Position numbers and translations under genes: made by a program
NCBI GenBank assembly: GCA_910588905.1
Contig: CAJURZ010000009.1
Coordinates: 15,748 to 79,747, forward strand
DNA from: an uncultured Eggerthellaceae bacterium
GTDB taxonomy: Bacteria > Actinomycetota > Coriobacteriia > Coriobacteriales > Eggerthellaceae
Direction: 5' to 3'
DNA: 64,000 nt
Notes under the pieces: model-generated
Told to the model about the DNA's origin: nothing
What the model saw: the letters and a program-made list of their open reading frames with translations, nothing else
Database searches by the model: none
Shown here: positions 17,424-27,230 of the stretch, piece by piece
Layout of the letters: every line of letters starts with the position of its first letter
Numbering within the stretch: the first letter of the stretch is position 1

Positions 17424-20400
17424 GGTCGTTCCTCTTCTGTGAGCTCTAAGAGCGCTGCCACCAGCATCGGTTCCAGCGATGCTCCCGTTCGTCCTTCATT
17501 ATCTCCGAGCGCATCTGTTGCGCTTCCCGGTTCGGCAGGTTCGGTGGCATCTGATAGGTCACCATCGCCATCGTCGGATCCGTCAGGGCCGTCAGGGCCG
17601 TCCGGTCCTATGACACCTTCATCAACGATCCCCTCTGTGCCCTCAGGAGCACTCCCGGGATCTTCACCATGCACATCTCCCAGCATACCCTCTTCTACCT
17701 CTTCGGTATCCGCGTCGTTCGCAGTCACCGTTGCTGCATCCACCAGTTTGAGCGCCACCTCACTGGTGATGGACTCATCGCGAACGAGACGCAGGCCGTA
17801 ATCCTCAAGGAGCTTGGAACCAAGGCGCCCGGAGTCCGTCGTGGCACTCATCTCCTCGGCCATCTTCTCATCCTTCACGATGATGCGCGTACCCAAGGGT
17901 GCTTGAGCACCGAAGATATGGTCACCCACGAAGGGCACCTCGCTCATCTCAGACAGATCGAGCGTCAAGCCCTGGGCGCCTCCCGTACCGTCGAAGGCAC
18001 CATCTCCGATACCCGGACGCGCAGGGATGCCCACGCAATTCGGACCAGCCCAGAACCGCTTCACGTAGGCCTTCCCCTTGAGCGCGCCTTTGTTGATGTA
18101 CAGGGTCTTCCAAAAATAGCTGCTATGGGAGAATACCCTCAAGTTACCACCCGAACAGGCCTGGGTCGTCGTGCTCAGGAACACCATGTCGATGTTCTTG
18201 CTGTCATGCACCTCAAGCTCAGCGTAGAGGTTCCCGCTGGCAGTGCGGTAGGACCTCGCTACCGCGCCCACACCAGCAGACGGCGCATCTGACCCCCAGG
18301 CAGCCTCATAGGCCTGGGCGATACCCATGCCGCCTCCCTCATCCTGTGGCACGAACACAGGGACGAGCCCTGAGCGCCATACGTCGGGCAGCCCGCTCCC
18401 TGTCACAGAGACCGGGGATGCTCCGTTGAAGACGACGAACTCGACGCTATCGCATCCGCTGAACGCCCCTTGGCCGATCCGTTGCAGCGAAGCCGGGAAC
18501 ACCGCCAGCGAAAGATTGCGGCATCCCCGATAGGCCCCTTCACCGATCTCCTCCAGACTGGAGAACGCCGTGAGCGAAGCTCCGGTGGTAGTCATGGCGG
18601 TGCACCCCGCGAACAAGTCCTTGCCGAACCGCTTGAAGTGCAAGATCGACTTGGCCCCACCGCTCATCTGGGTGAGGCTCGTGCAATTCGCCAGCATCCC
18701 TTCAGGGATCTCCTCCACTTGTCCGTTCATTTGGAACGTCTTGATAGAGGTGCAGCCCTTGAATGCGAACGGGCCTATACGCCGGAGCGATTCCGGCAAA
18801 TAGACATTGTTGTTCGTACTGCCGCCGAAGAACCACGCTTGAGTCAGAGCCGTGCACCCTTCGAACGCGCTTTGGCCGATCTGGGTCAGCTCACCCGCCC
18901 CCGAGAAAACGGTGATGCCGCTGTCCTTGAATGCCGCAGCACCGATGGACTTCACGCTGTTCGGCAGCGTCACACGAGTCAGGCCGCGACACCCCTCCGC
19001 TGCGGAATCAGCAACGAACTGCGTGTCGGCCACCGATCCAAGCTCACCCGTGGCGGCGCGGGGCACGCGGAGGAGCACATCAGTCACCGGCGTTGTGGCA
19101 ACATCGTAGGTAGTATAGAGCGCTCCGGTGTTCGGTTCGATGGCGAAGGCGTTGCCCCCTGCCACGAGCTTGAATCGCACCAGGCTCACCAGGCTGCCGA
19201 AATGATTCGGCGCATGGTTCACATTGATGACATAGAGACGGAAGATATCCTGAACCGCCTCTCCTGCGAAGAGATCCCCTTCGAAAGCGGGAGGCCGGTC
19301 CCCCTGGAAGACGAGGTTCTCCAGAGCGGAACAGCCAGCGAAGGCGCCTTCGGCCACCGAGCTGACCGATGCGGGCACCACCACGGTGAGGAGGTTGCGG
19401 CAATCCTTGAACGCACCCTTCTCGATGCGCACCGTACCTGCCGCCGGTGCGAAGCCAGATGTCACCTTGGCGGGGTCAACGCGCACGAGCGCATAGCCCG
19501 CACCAACGCGCCGGTACTCACCGGCACCCATATGGATGGCACCGCTCACGTCCGGCGTTGTGATCTGCTCGGAAGAGCCTCCTACGACAGCCAGCCACGT
19601 GGCATCCGTCTGGTACCGATGCAGGATCTGATCGCCCTCGGAGCGCGGCACCTGGACGATCAGCTGGGCCCTATCGCAACCCTCGAACGCATCCTGCGCT
19701 ATCGTCGGCGGCTCCTCAGCGAGGATATTCAGGAGCATGAGAGCCGCACAGCCCGAGAATGCCCCCTCCCCGATCTGCACGATCGTCGCCGGAAGGATGA
19801 CCATCGAGAGCGCCGTACAGCCCGCGAAGGCGCGGGTAGGGATCGTCTTGAGAGTAGTAGAGGACAGATCAAGGGATTGAAGCTGCTCGCAGCCGTAGAA
19901 CGCCTCGCTCCCCACCGCCGACCACGCACAAGGATCACCAGCAGCGCCCTTCAGGCTCAGAGACGCAAGGCTCGTGCATTGGGCGAAGGCGCGCTGCCCC
20001 ACCGAGATGAGCGACTTCGGCAATATCACCGAAGAGAGCTTGGGATCCCCGGCGAAGGCGGAGGCGCCGATGACAAGACCAGAGGTGGCCTCATTGAGCG
20101 CAACGGAATATAAGCTGGCACAGCCCTGGAACGCACCGGCACCGATGGTCTTCAGGGAGGAGACATCCCCATGCAGATAGATCTTCTCGAGCGAGCGCTG
20201 ATCCGCGAACGCTCCATCGCCAATGGAGACCAGCGTGGGCGGGAAGTAGATGCTCCCCTTGAGAGCGCCCCCCACAGAACCGTCAGAGGCGGCTCGCGTG
20301 GTGGAGGCCGCGCAGGAGAACGCATCCGCACCGATCGTCTGGAGCATGGTCAGCCGGTGGAGGGTGAGTGTTTCCAGTTTCACGCATCCAGAGAAAGCGC

Positions 20401-23400
20401 GCTCGCCGATGGAGGTGATCCGGGAACCCGTCTCTGGGAAGCGCAGGGTACGCAGTCCCCCGCATCCCGCAAATGCGTCATCGGCGATGGTGCGCACGCC
20501 CGCCGAGAAGGACACCTCCGAGAGCTGGGAGCAATCTGCGAAGACGGAGGTGCCCATAACTGCAAGGTCAGCCAAGTCATCAGCGAAGACCACCCGTGTC
20601 AGGGACGAGCAGCCTTGGAACGCTCGCGCCCCAAGGGAGGAGATGGTCCCCGAGAATGAGACCTCGCCGAGGCGTGCACAATCCTCAAAGGCCGACGCAT
20701 CCATCACGAGCCCCACACCGCGCAGGGTGATCGAACCCTCCACGCCCGAGCGAGCGAACGCAGCAGCGCCTATGGAGCGCACAGATCCGAGCACAGCAAC
20801 GTTCCTCAGAGCAGTGCAGCCCTCGAAAGCCCGCGCACCAACCTGTGTCACCGACCTTTCCCCAGCAATGCTACACACCGTAGCATCCCCAGCGAACAGC
20901 TCCGGAGCAAGAGAGGTCGTACCGGAAAGAAGGGTGATGATCCCATCAGGAAAGAGGTCACCGGCCTTCTTGAGCGCGTATACCGCTTCAAGCCCTTGGG
21001 TGACACGGCGGTAGAAGACCCCCACGCCATCCCATTGGTGTTCAGATGAAGCCCCTATGAGCCCGAGAGAAGAGCAGCCGTCGGCCGTGGTCAAGCCGAC
21101 CTCTGCCGCCCACGCCGAGAGCCCAGCGCCTGCGGCCAGCGCATCCGGGAAGATCACCGCTTCCAGCTTCGCGCATCCTGCGAACGCATCGGAGGGAATA
21201 TCCGTCACGCTTTCGGGGAGGATGAGAGCCCTCAGATCAGGCAGGCCGCGCACCGCATCCGCCGCGATAGCCGTCGTGCCCTCCTTGACCGTGAGCACCG
21301 ACACCCCCTGGGGCACCGACAGCAACGTCAGGGTCCCTCCATCCTGCTTGTAAACAGCGCCGTTGCCTTCGTCGGTCTCAAGGTTCCCCTCATCTGCCCC
21401 GATGCATACGATATGGGCGGCCGCTTCGTCGCGAGAACCCCAGCAGGATGCCAACTGGTCAAGCCATTGGCCATGGGCCGCACTGCCTGCTTCGCATGCA
21501 AGGTAGAGCGTGAAATCATCTGCATAGGATGCACGATCAGAAAAGAGCTTCTGCCCCGCTTCGATCGCGATCGCATCCGGCGCTTCGAGGATGATGCTAT
21601 GGAGGCCCGAAGCCGTAAGGGCACCAGCCTCGATCGAGCTCACCGTAGAGGGGATCGTGATATTGGTGAGCGCCGTGCAATCGATGAAAGCGGTGGTGAG
21701 GACCCTCGATGCCAGCGCCGGGATCCGATAGGAGCTGACGGCAACATCGGGGATGTACGCCAGCTCTGCACCGTGATCGCGGAGGAAATAGACTGCTCCG
21801 CCGTCATCATCTATGCCCGTGGCGTAGATGCCATCCTGCCGCCAGAAGCGCACAGGCTCCGCCATCAACAGGTCAGGACGGTTCTGGGAGAAGAGGGACA
21901 GGTAACGACAGTAGGCCTGATCATTGATGGAGCTGGGTGCGACGACCTCAACCTCAGCTGGCAACGAAGCCCAATCCTGGATCTCTACCGCATCGCCACC
22001 GAAAACGAGGCGCAACCCCCACGGGTCCCACGCGATGCCCTCGAAGGCATCCGGCCCGAAGCCGACGACACCCTCATCAACGGTGACGGCCATGGTCTTG
22101 GCCGAGGGAGAGCTGGGTGGGATGGAGACGATCGTGCATCCTCCGTCCGGAGCCTTGGATGCCAGATAACCGCTGTTCGTGGCCTCGAAATACGGGTTCG
22201 CACCCTCAACCTCCCACGTGCTCAGATTAGGGAATGCACGTAGCACGGACGGGATATCCACATCCGTGATGGTGCTTGGCAAGCGGATCGTAGTGACCGA
22301 TCCATTCGGCTTCATAGCAGCAAGGGAGATGGCATTCACACCCTCGGGGACGATGAGGCAGCCCCCCGAGATAGCCGGGGTTGCCGGATCGATATCAGTG
22401 AGCACCTGCGCCGTCTCATGGGCTTCCACTCGCAGGCCAGCGGGCACGGGCGCTGTCCCCTTCGCTGTGACCTTGAACGCCACGACATCAGCACCAACGG
22501 TCAGAACATCTATCGCCACCCGTCCGTCGTACTCCCATCCAAGGAAGAGCGATGATACCGTGCCGTCAGGCTCCTTCAGTTCTCGGAGTGCCAGCTCCCA
22601 AGCCTCAGCGGGGATGCTCAACTGCGTGCCATTGAAATGGGTGGATTTGGTGATCTGCGCGCCAACGGCATTCGTAACGGTGAAATCCGCCCGATGCTCG
22701 TAGGCATCGCAGGTGACATCCATCCCGATTTGAGTGACGCCCGTCTCGCCGCTGTCCCTATAGGAGATCTGGATCTGGAATGGGCCCTTCGAGGACGGCC
22801 GGGATCGCGTTGCCTCATCAGCATTGAAACGGAAATCTTCCGACTTCAGCTCAAGACGTTCGGTTTGCGCTGATCCCTCCTTGCGGATGACGAAATACCC
22901 GCTCAGGTATGGCGCCACCTCGTTCAACAGGACCCGATTCGCTTCCGGTGCCAAGGTCGCATCACGGACAACGGTCTTACCCCGTCCCGCGAGATGGACC
23001 TCCTCCACGGTGTAGCGCGGCTTCGTGTCAACGTAATCAAGGGATGGGTCTGTCATCTCCTCGAACCGGTTACCTGGATCGATTATCTCCGGGATCTCTT
23101 CGGGAACCTCCGGGTCAGGCTTCGTTGGCCCCTCAGGTCCCGGCCCGGGTCCTGGCCCAGGATCAGGACCAGGGCCTGAAGGCCCTTCGCCTTGAGAGGG
23201 GTTGCCACCAGAAGCGGTGCCCCCGCTGCCGATGACCACTTCTTCCTCAGAAGGGACCACCGTCCCGGAGAGCGGGGCATTGCCACCGGAGGCGTTAGAA
23301 GCGGAGAGACCCGGATCAGCCGCCTTCTCCTCCGCTGGATCATCCTGGGAGACCGGGTTGTCGGATTCAGCATCCTCTTCTACCTGGAACGCCGTGGAGT

Positions 23401-23575
23401 CATAAGCCTGCTGGATGGCGTAGGAGCTATTCGTCCAGGAGAAATCAGCACCGAAGAGCGCTCCGCCTTGCCAGGTAGCAACGGTGGTGCCAACGGCCAC
23501 GACGCAGAGCGCCACAGCAGCTAGCTTCCCTATCGAAAGCGCGGGGAAGGAGATGGGGAGCTTGCCCTTCATCAT
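17420..23575 (-). CDS. giant BspA-type leucine-rich-repeat surface protein
   Basis: Predicted surface protein of 2051 residues. It starts with an N-terminal signal or anchor helix (about 15-35), then a low-complexity acidic and Gly/Pro linker (about 60-150, alternating GPGP), then a long array of LRR_5 (BspA-type) repeats from about 300 to 1930, recognisable by more than twenty AFxGC(x)xL turns and IxLPxSV strands. The array is interrupted by 'reset' segments (for example near 850, 1380 and 1500) that also begin with a short non-repeat strand. The tail is Asp/Gly-rich (GPDGPDGPDGSDDGDGD). No LPxTG motif or C-terminal helix is seen, so anchoring would be by the N-terminal helix. BspA proteins bind host matrix or other bacteria. 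It overlaps the kinase gene upstream and moxR downstream by 4 bp each. Confidence 0.9.
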   Translation of the reverse strand: MMKGKLPISFPALSIGKLAAVALCVVAVGTTVATWQGGALFGADFSWTNSSYAIQQAYDSTAFQVEEDAESDNPVSQDDPAEEKAADPGLSASNASGGNAPLSGTVVPSEEEVVIGSGGTASGGNPSQGEGPSGPGPDPGPGPGPGPEGPTKPDPEVPEEIPEIIDPGNRFEEMTDPSLDYVDTKPRYTVEEVHLAGRGKTVVRDATLAPEANRVLLNEVAPYLSGYFVIRKEGSAQTERLELKSEDFRFNADEATRSRPSSKGPFQIQISYRDSGETGVTQIGMDVTCDAYEHRADFTVTNAVGAQITKSTHFNGTQLSIPAEAWELALRELKEPDGTVSSLFLGWEYDGRVAIDVLTVGADVVAFKVTAKGTAPVPAGLRVEAHETAQVLTDIDPATPAISGGCLIVPEGVNAISLAAMKPNGSVTTIRLPSTITDVDIPSVLRAFPNLSTWEVEGANPYFEATNSGYLASKAPDGGCTIVSIPPSSPSAKTMAVTVDEGVVGFGPDAFEGIAWDPWGLRLVFGGDAVEIQDWASLPAEVEVVAPSSINDQAYCRYLSLFSQNRPDLLMAEPVRFWRQDGIYATGIDDDGGAVYFLRDHGAELAYIPDVAVSSYRIPALASRVLTTAFIDCTALTNITIPSTVSSIEAGALTASGLHSIILEAPDAIAIEAGQKLFSDRASYADDFTLYLACEAGSAAHGQWLDQLASCWGSRDEAAAHIVCIGADEGNLETDEGNGAVYKQDGGTLTLLSVPQGVSVLTVKEGTTAIAADAVRGLPDLRALILPESVTDIPSDAFAGCAKLEAVIFPDALAAGAGLSAWAAEVGLTTADGCSSLGLIGASSEHQWDGVGVFYRRVTQGLEAVYALKKAGDLFPDGIITLLSGTTSLAPELFAGDATVCSIAGERSVTQVGARAFEGCTALRNVAVLGSVRSIGAAAFARSGVEGSITLRGVGLVMDASAFEDCARLGEVSFSGTISSLGARAFQGCSSLTRVVFADDLADLAVMGTSVFADCSQLSEVSFSAGVRTIADDAFAGCGGLRTLRFPETGSRITSIGERAFSGCVKLETLTLHRLTMLQTIGADAFSCAASTTRAASDGSVGGALKGSIYFPPTLVSIGDGAFADQRSLEKIYLHGDVSSLKTIGAGAFQGCASLYSVALNEATSGLVIGASAFAGDPKLSSVILPKSLISVGQRAFAQCTSLASLSLKGAAGDPCAWSAVGSEAFYGCEQLQSLDLSSTTLKTIPTRAFAGCTALSMVILPATIVQIGEGAFSGCAALMLLNILAEEPPTIAQDAFEGCDRAQLIVQVPRSEGDQILHRYQTDATWLAVVGGSSEQITTPDVSGAIHMGAGEYRRVGAGYALVRVDPAKVTSGFAPAAGTVRIEKGAFKDCRNLLTVVVPASVSSVAEGAFAGCSALENLVFQGDRPPAFEGDLFAGEAVQDIFRLYVINVNHAPNHFGSLVSLVRFKLVAGGNAFAIEPNTGALYTTYDVATTPVTDVLLRVPRAATGELGSVADTQFVADSAAEGCRGLTRVTLPNSVKSIGAAAFKDSGITVFSGAGELTQIGQSAFEGCTALTQAWFFGGSTNNNVYLPESLRRIGPFAFKGCTSIKTFQMNGQVEEIPEGMLANCTSLTQMSGGAKSILHFKRFGKDLFAGCTAMTTTGASLTAFSSLEEIGEGAYRGCRNLSLAVFPASLQRIGQGAFSGCDSVEFVVFNGASPVSVTGSGLPDVWRSGLVPVFVPQDEGGGMGIAQAYEAAWGSDAPSAGVGAVARSYRTASGNLYAELEVHDSKNIDMVFLSTTTQACSGGNLRVFSHSSYFWKTLYINKGALKGKAYVKRFWAGPNCVGIPARPGIGDGAFDGTGGAQGLTLDLSEMSEVPFVGDHIFGAQAPLGTRIIVKDEKMAEEMSATTDSGRLGSKLLEDYGLRLVRDESITSEVALKLVDAATVTANDADTEEVEEGMLGDVHGEDPGSAPEGTEGIVDEGVIGPDGPDGPDGSDDGDGDLSDATEPAEPGSATDALGDNEGRTGASLEPMLVAALLELTEEERP

Positions 23576-25314
23576 TCCACCCCCGGGCCCGGCGAGGCCA
23601 GCTCAGCGCAGATCTGAGCCTCTAGGGTCTCATAGACGATAGGCTTGGAGATGTGCCCGTTCATGCCCGCCTTGCGGGAGGCCCGCTTGTCTTCCACGTA
23701 GGCATCCGCTGAAAGGGCGATGATGGGAATGCTCTGGGCGTCCGGATGGTCCATGGCGCGGATGGTTTGGGCCGCCTCGCGTCCGTTCATATTCGGCATC
23801 TGGATGTCCATGAGGATGATGGAGTAGGTGCCCGCTTCGCTCGCAGCGAAGAGGTCGCAGGCTATCTGCCCGTCCAGCGCATGATCCACCGTAGCAACGC
23901 CCATCTCCAGGAGCATCTCCTCTGCGATGCCGGCGTTGAGCATATTGTCCTCGGCCATGAGGATGGTGCTGCCCTCAAGGCGGAAGAGCTTCTCAGCAGC
24001 ATCAGCCGCCTGAGAATCCACTACCACTGACTGCTGTTCGGCCTGGTAGTCCGCTATCTGCGCTTCATCGGCCACGGGAAGCCCCAGGTATATCTCGAAG
24101 GTGGTGCCCTGCCCCAACTCGGATTCCACCACGATATAACCGCCCATGAGACGCACGATCTGATCCGAGATGGCCATCCCGAGGCCCGTGCCGCCGAACT
24201 GGCGCGACGTGCTTGAAGATTCCTGGGAGAACGGGTCGAAGATGGTCTTCAGGAATTCCTTGTTCATGCCCTTGCCCGTATCCGCCACGCGGATGACGAA
24301 ATGCAGGTGATCCTCGGTGGACTGGACATGGAGCAAGCTCACGGTGATGGAACCGTCCGCAGGAGTGAACTTCTGAGCATTGGAGACCAGATTCGTGATG
24401 ACCTGCGCCAGCCTGAGCTCGTCACCCACCACATAAGGATCCTCCAGGTCATCCCCTTCTACGGTGTACTGGATGCCCTTGGTCTTCGTAGATTCAGCGA
24501 AGAGGCCACGCTCGCGCTTCAGCAGGTCGTTCAGGCTGAAGCAGCGGTCTTCCAGCTCCATCTTCCCATTCTCGATCTTGGAGATATCCAGCACGTTGTT
24601 GATGATGGAGAGAAGGTATTGAGTGAGATCATCGGCTTGATGGAGGTATTCTCGCGTGGCATCCGGCTCGTCCGCATGGATCTGAGCCAGCGCCAGCGTG
24701 CCCATGATGCCGTTCATGGGCGTACGGATCTCATGGCTCATGTCGGATAGGAACCGCAGCTTGGCCTTCTCGCTTGCCTCAGCCTCTTCGGCCTTGCGCT
24801 CCAAGCCCTCTATCAGATCCGCCACCTCTGTGATGTCCCGCAGCTCCGCCACCCAAAGCCCCGATGTATCACTCGGCCACACCTTGAACGAGCAGTGGCG
24901 CACGAGCTTTGTCTGGGCATTCTCTATATCACAGCGGATCTGCAAGAGGCTGCGTCGGTCCCAGAGGTCGAAGGCCTCTCTCAGATTCCGCCGCGTATCC
25001 TTATGAAAGCAGCCATCCAAGCTGTAGGCATCAGAGAGGATCTGCTGTGCAGGGATACCCGTCAGGGCCTCGAAGGGACCCGAAACCGCACAGACGCACC
25101 GCTGGGAAGGGTCGATGGTGAGCAACGCAGCGAAAGGAGCATCTTGGACCGCTTGCAAAGCCGGAGAGCCTGCAACTGCAGAAGCAGTTCTTCGCGGCTG
25201 CAGACGCTTGATGCGCCGAAGCACGGATATGGTTGCCATCAAGAGGATGCAGGCAACGGCTACGCTCAAGATAGCGCACAGGATCAACGCGTTATCTTCG
25301 AGCATCTCCAGCAT
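23572..25314 (-). CDS. hybrid sensor histidine kinase with PAS and receiver domains
   Basis: Hybrid kinase of about 580 residues. One N-terminal membrane helix (about 9-31), a PAS-like region (about 55-170), HisKA with phospho-acceptor in DMSHEIRTPMNG near 193, an HATPase domain (DTGKGM, FGGTGLGMAIS), and a C-terminal receiver with phospho-acceptor Asp in IILMDIQMPN near 500 and Lys in HISKP. The ATG at 25314 is preceded by GAGGAGG at ideal spacing, so the longer frame to 25398 is rejected. No partner regulator lies next to it. It is first in the operon with the LRR protein and overlaps it by 4 bp, so it probably senses conditions under which that surface system is made. Divergent from the fchA-like gene across about 200 bp. 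Confidence 0.9.
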   Translation of the reverse strand: MLEMLEDNALILCAILSVAVACILLMATISVLRRIKRLQPRRTASAVAGSPALQAVQDAPFAALLTIDPSQRCVCAVSGPFEALTGIPAQQILSDAYSLDGCFHKDTRRNLREAFDLWDRRSLLQIRCDIENAQTKLVRHCSFKVWPSDTSGLWVAELRDITEVADLIEGLERKAEEAEASEKAKLRFLSDMSHEIRTPMNGIMGTLALAQIHADEPDATREYLHQADDLTQYLLSIINNVLDISKIENGKMELEDRCFSLNDLLKRERGLFAESTKTKGIQYTVEGDDLEDPYVVGDELRLAQVITNLVSNAQKFTPADGSITVSLLHVQSTEDHLHFVIRVADTGKGMNKEFLKTIFDPFSQESSSTSRQFGGTGLGMAISDQIVRLMGGYIVVESELGQGTTFEIYLGLPVADEAQIADYQAEQQSVVVDSQAADAAEKLFRLEGSTILMAEDNMLNAGIAEEMLLEMGVATVDHALDGQIACDLFAASEAGTYSIILMDIQMPNMNGREAAQTIRAMDHPDAQSIPIIALSADAYVEDKRASRKAGMNGHISKPIVYETLEAQICAELASPGPGVE

Positions 25315-25510
25315 ATTCCTCCTCGTCTCATAACTGCCATAATGCTCCAGGATCACTATACCTAACCGGAGCTCGCTTTCCCTTTTCAACGAGTACAAAA
25401 CAGATAGTCAACAACAATTCTACTGATCGGCCGCTGAGGTCAGAAGGGGGTTCGCTATGATGCATGGCATGAGGGATATACCTGTTGCGCCACCGCCTGA
25501 GGAGGTACCC

Positions 25511-26137
25511 ATGACGGAGACGATGACGGAATGGACCTGCACCGATCTTGCATCGGCGCTGGCATCGAAAGAGAGCGTACCCGGAGGGGGCGCCGCAGCG
25601 GCCTATGCAGGCGCGCTGGCAGCAGCCCTTGGCAGCATGGTGGCGAACTTCACCACCGGCAAGAAGAAGTACGCCGCCTACGAAGAGGACATCCAGCACA
25701 TCCTTGAGGAGAGCACCCGAGCACGCATCCATCTGATGGAGCTGATGGATACCGATGCCGCTTGCTTCTACCCCCTCTCCCAGGCCTACGGCATCCCCAA
25801 AGACGACCCCACCCGGGAGGAAACGCTGGAACAGTGCACGAAGACGGCGCTGACAAGCCCTCTCGCCATGATGCAAGAGACGTGCTCGGTGATAGAGTTC
25901 TTGGAAGAGCTTGAGCAGAAGGGCTCGAAGCTGCTGCTCTCGGATGTGGGGTGCGGTGCCGCTTTGGCACGGGCAGCGCTGGAATCCGCCGCCCTGAACG
26001 TGGCCGTCAACACCGCCGGGCTCAAGGACCGCGCCTTCGCCGCCTCAGCAGATGAGGACTGCGACCGCATGCTCAGGGAATACTGCCCGCGTGCTCAGGC
26101 CATCGTGGATGCCGTGATGGCTTCCCTGCGCGCCTGA
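25511..26137 (+). CDS. fchA: cyclodeaminase/methenyl-THF cyclohydrolase family protein (FchA-like)
   Basis: Folate enzyme of 208 residues in the FTCD_C/FchA family. The core SVPGGGAAAAYAGALAAALGSMVANFTTGKKKY (about residues 21-53) is the signature glycine-rich substrate loop. Family members act as formimino-THF cyclodeaminase or, in acetogens and purinolytic clostridia, as stand-alone 5,10-methenyl-THF cyclohydrolase. GAGGAGG precedes the ATG at 25511. folD follows 18 bp downstream and lacks the Lys needed for cyclohydrolase action, which favours the cyclohydrolase role here. Confidence 0.82.
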   Translation: MTETMTEWTCTDLASALASKESVPGGGAAAAYAGALAAALGSMVANFTTGKKKYAAYEEDIQHILEESTRARIHLMELMDTDAACFYPLSQAYGIPKDDPTREETLEQCTKTALTSPLAMMQETCSVIEFLEELEQKGSKLLLSDVGCGAALARAALESAALNVAVNTAGLKDRAFAASADEDCDRMLREYCPRAQAIVDAVMASLRA

Positions 26138-26155
26138 GAGAAAGGAAGGGATCCC

Positions 26156-27013
26156 ATGGCTGAACTGCTCAAAGGCAAACCGGTGGCGGATGCCATCAGC
26201 GAAGGGCTCGTGCCGCGGATAGATGCCCTGAAGGGTTCAGGCATCACTCCGAAACTCGCTATCATCCGCGTAGGCCAACGGGAAGACGATCTATCCTATG
26301 AACGAGGCGCCCAGAGGCGCTTCGAGGGACTGGGGCTTGAGGTGGAGCGGATCCTCTTGACCGAGGACTGCGCCCAGGAAGACCTCATGAATGCCCTTGA
26401 CCGCGTAAATGCTGATCCCGCCATCCATGGCTGCCTTCTGTTCCGCCCCCTACCAGAGCATCTGGACGAAACTGCCGCCTGCAACGCCCTCGATCCGGCC
26501 AAGGATGTGGACGGGATCACCGAAGCATCCCTCTACGGCGTCTTCGCCAACCAGCAAAAGGGGTTCCCGCCCTGCACGGCAGATGCTTGCCTGAAGCTCT
26601 TGCACCACTACGGATACGAGCTCCAAGGTGCGGAGGTCACCGTGGTGGGTCGGAGCCTGGTCATCGGCAAGCCGGTAGCTATGATGCTGCTGAACAGCAA
26701 CGCCACCGTGCGCATGACCCACACCCGCACACGGAACTTGGATGAGGCCTGTCGCGCCGCTGACATCCTCGTGGTTGCCTGCGGTCACGCAGGTACCCTC
26801 GGGGCGGATGCCTTGCGCCCTGGGCAGATAGTGGTGGATGTGGGGATCAACTGGGACGAAGAGGCCCAGAAGCTCGTGGGAGATGTGGCTTTCGATGAGG
26901 CGGAGTCCATCGTGAGCGCTCTCACGCCCGTGCCGGGTGGCGTAGGAAGCGTCACGACCGCCGTGCTGGCCGAACATGTGGTCCAGGCGGCCGAACGGAC
27001 CCTTTCGGACTGA
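26156..27013 (+). CDS. folD: FolD-type methylene-THF dehydrogenase, cyclohydrolase residue missing
   Basis: Cytoplasmic one-carbon enzyme of 285 residues oxidising 5,10-methylene-THF with NAD(P). The N-terminal catalytic domain includes the segment SYERGAQRRFE, where the family normally has Tyr-x-x-x-Lys. Here the Lys is Ala, and the usual Gln in the VQLPLP segment is Phe (LFRPLP). DVDGIT and the Rossmann motif VVGRSLVIGKPVAMML and PGGVGSVTTAVL are intact. It lies 18 bp after the cyclohydrolase/cyclodeaminase gene with a good GGAAGG site. Loss of the Lys is expected to abolish cyclohydrolase but spare dehydrogenase activity. Confidence 0.9.
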   Translation: MAELLKGKPVADAISEGLVPRIDALKGSGITPKLAIIRVGQREDDLSYERGAQRRFEGLGLEVERILLTEDCAQEDLMNALDRVNADPAIHGCLLFRPLPEHLDETAACNALDPAKDVDGITEASLYGVFANQQKGFPPCTADACLKLLHHYGYELQGAEVTVVGRSLVIGKPVAMMLLNSNATVRMTHTRTRNLDEACRAADILVVACGHAGTLGADALRPGQIVVDVGINWDEEAQKLVGDVAFDEAESIVSALTPVPGGVGSVTTAVLAEHVVQAAERTLSD

Positions 27014-27230
27014 GGACCGCTCTCACCATCGTCACCTTCTCTGCCTTCTTCCTTTACCCACCCCGCCTTTCCTGTCAGGCCATATTCCCGTACGTCAACA
27101 GGCAGCAAACACCCCGATTGCATCAGGGTGATCGGAGCGTCGAGCCACTCCTTTCCCCGTAGAGTAGACGCACCAGTCCAGGTGCTCAGCCTGGGAAGCT
27201 GGGCAACTATCCCTACAGAAAGGAGCGATC

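Noticed and set aside
18470..20113. 547-codon open frame on the plus strand
   Set aside because: It is antisense to the BspA-like gene, has no ribosome-binding site or family motif, and arises from the GC-rich repeat array.
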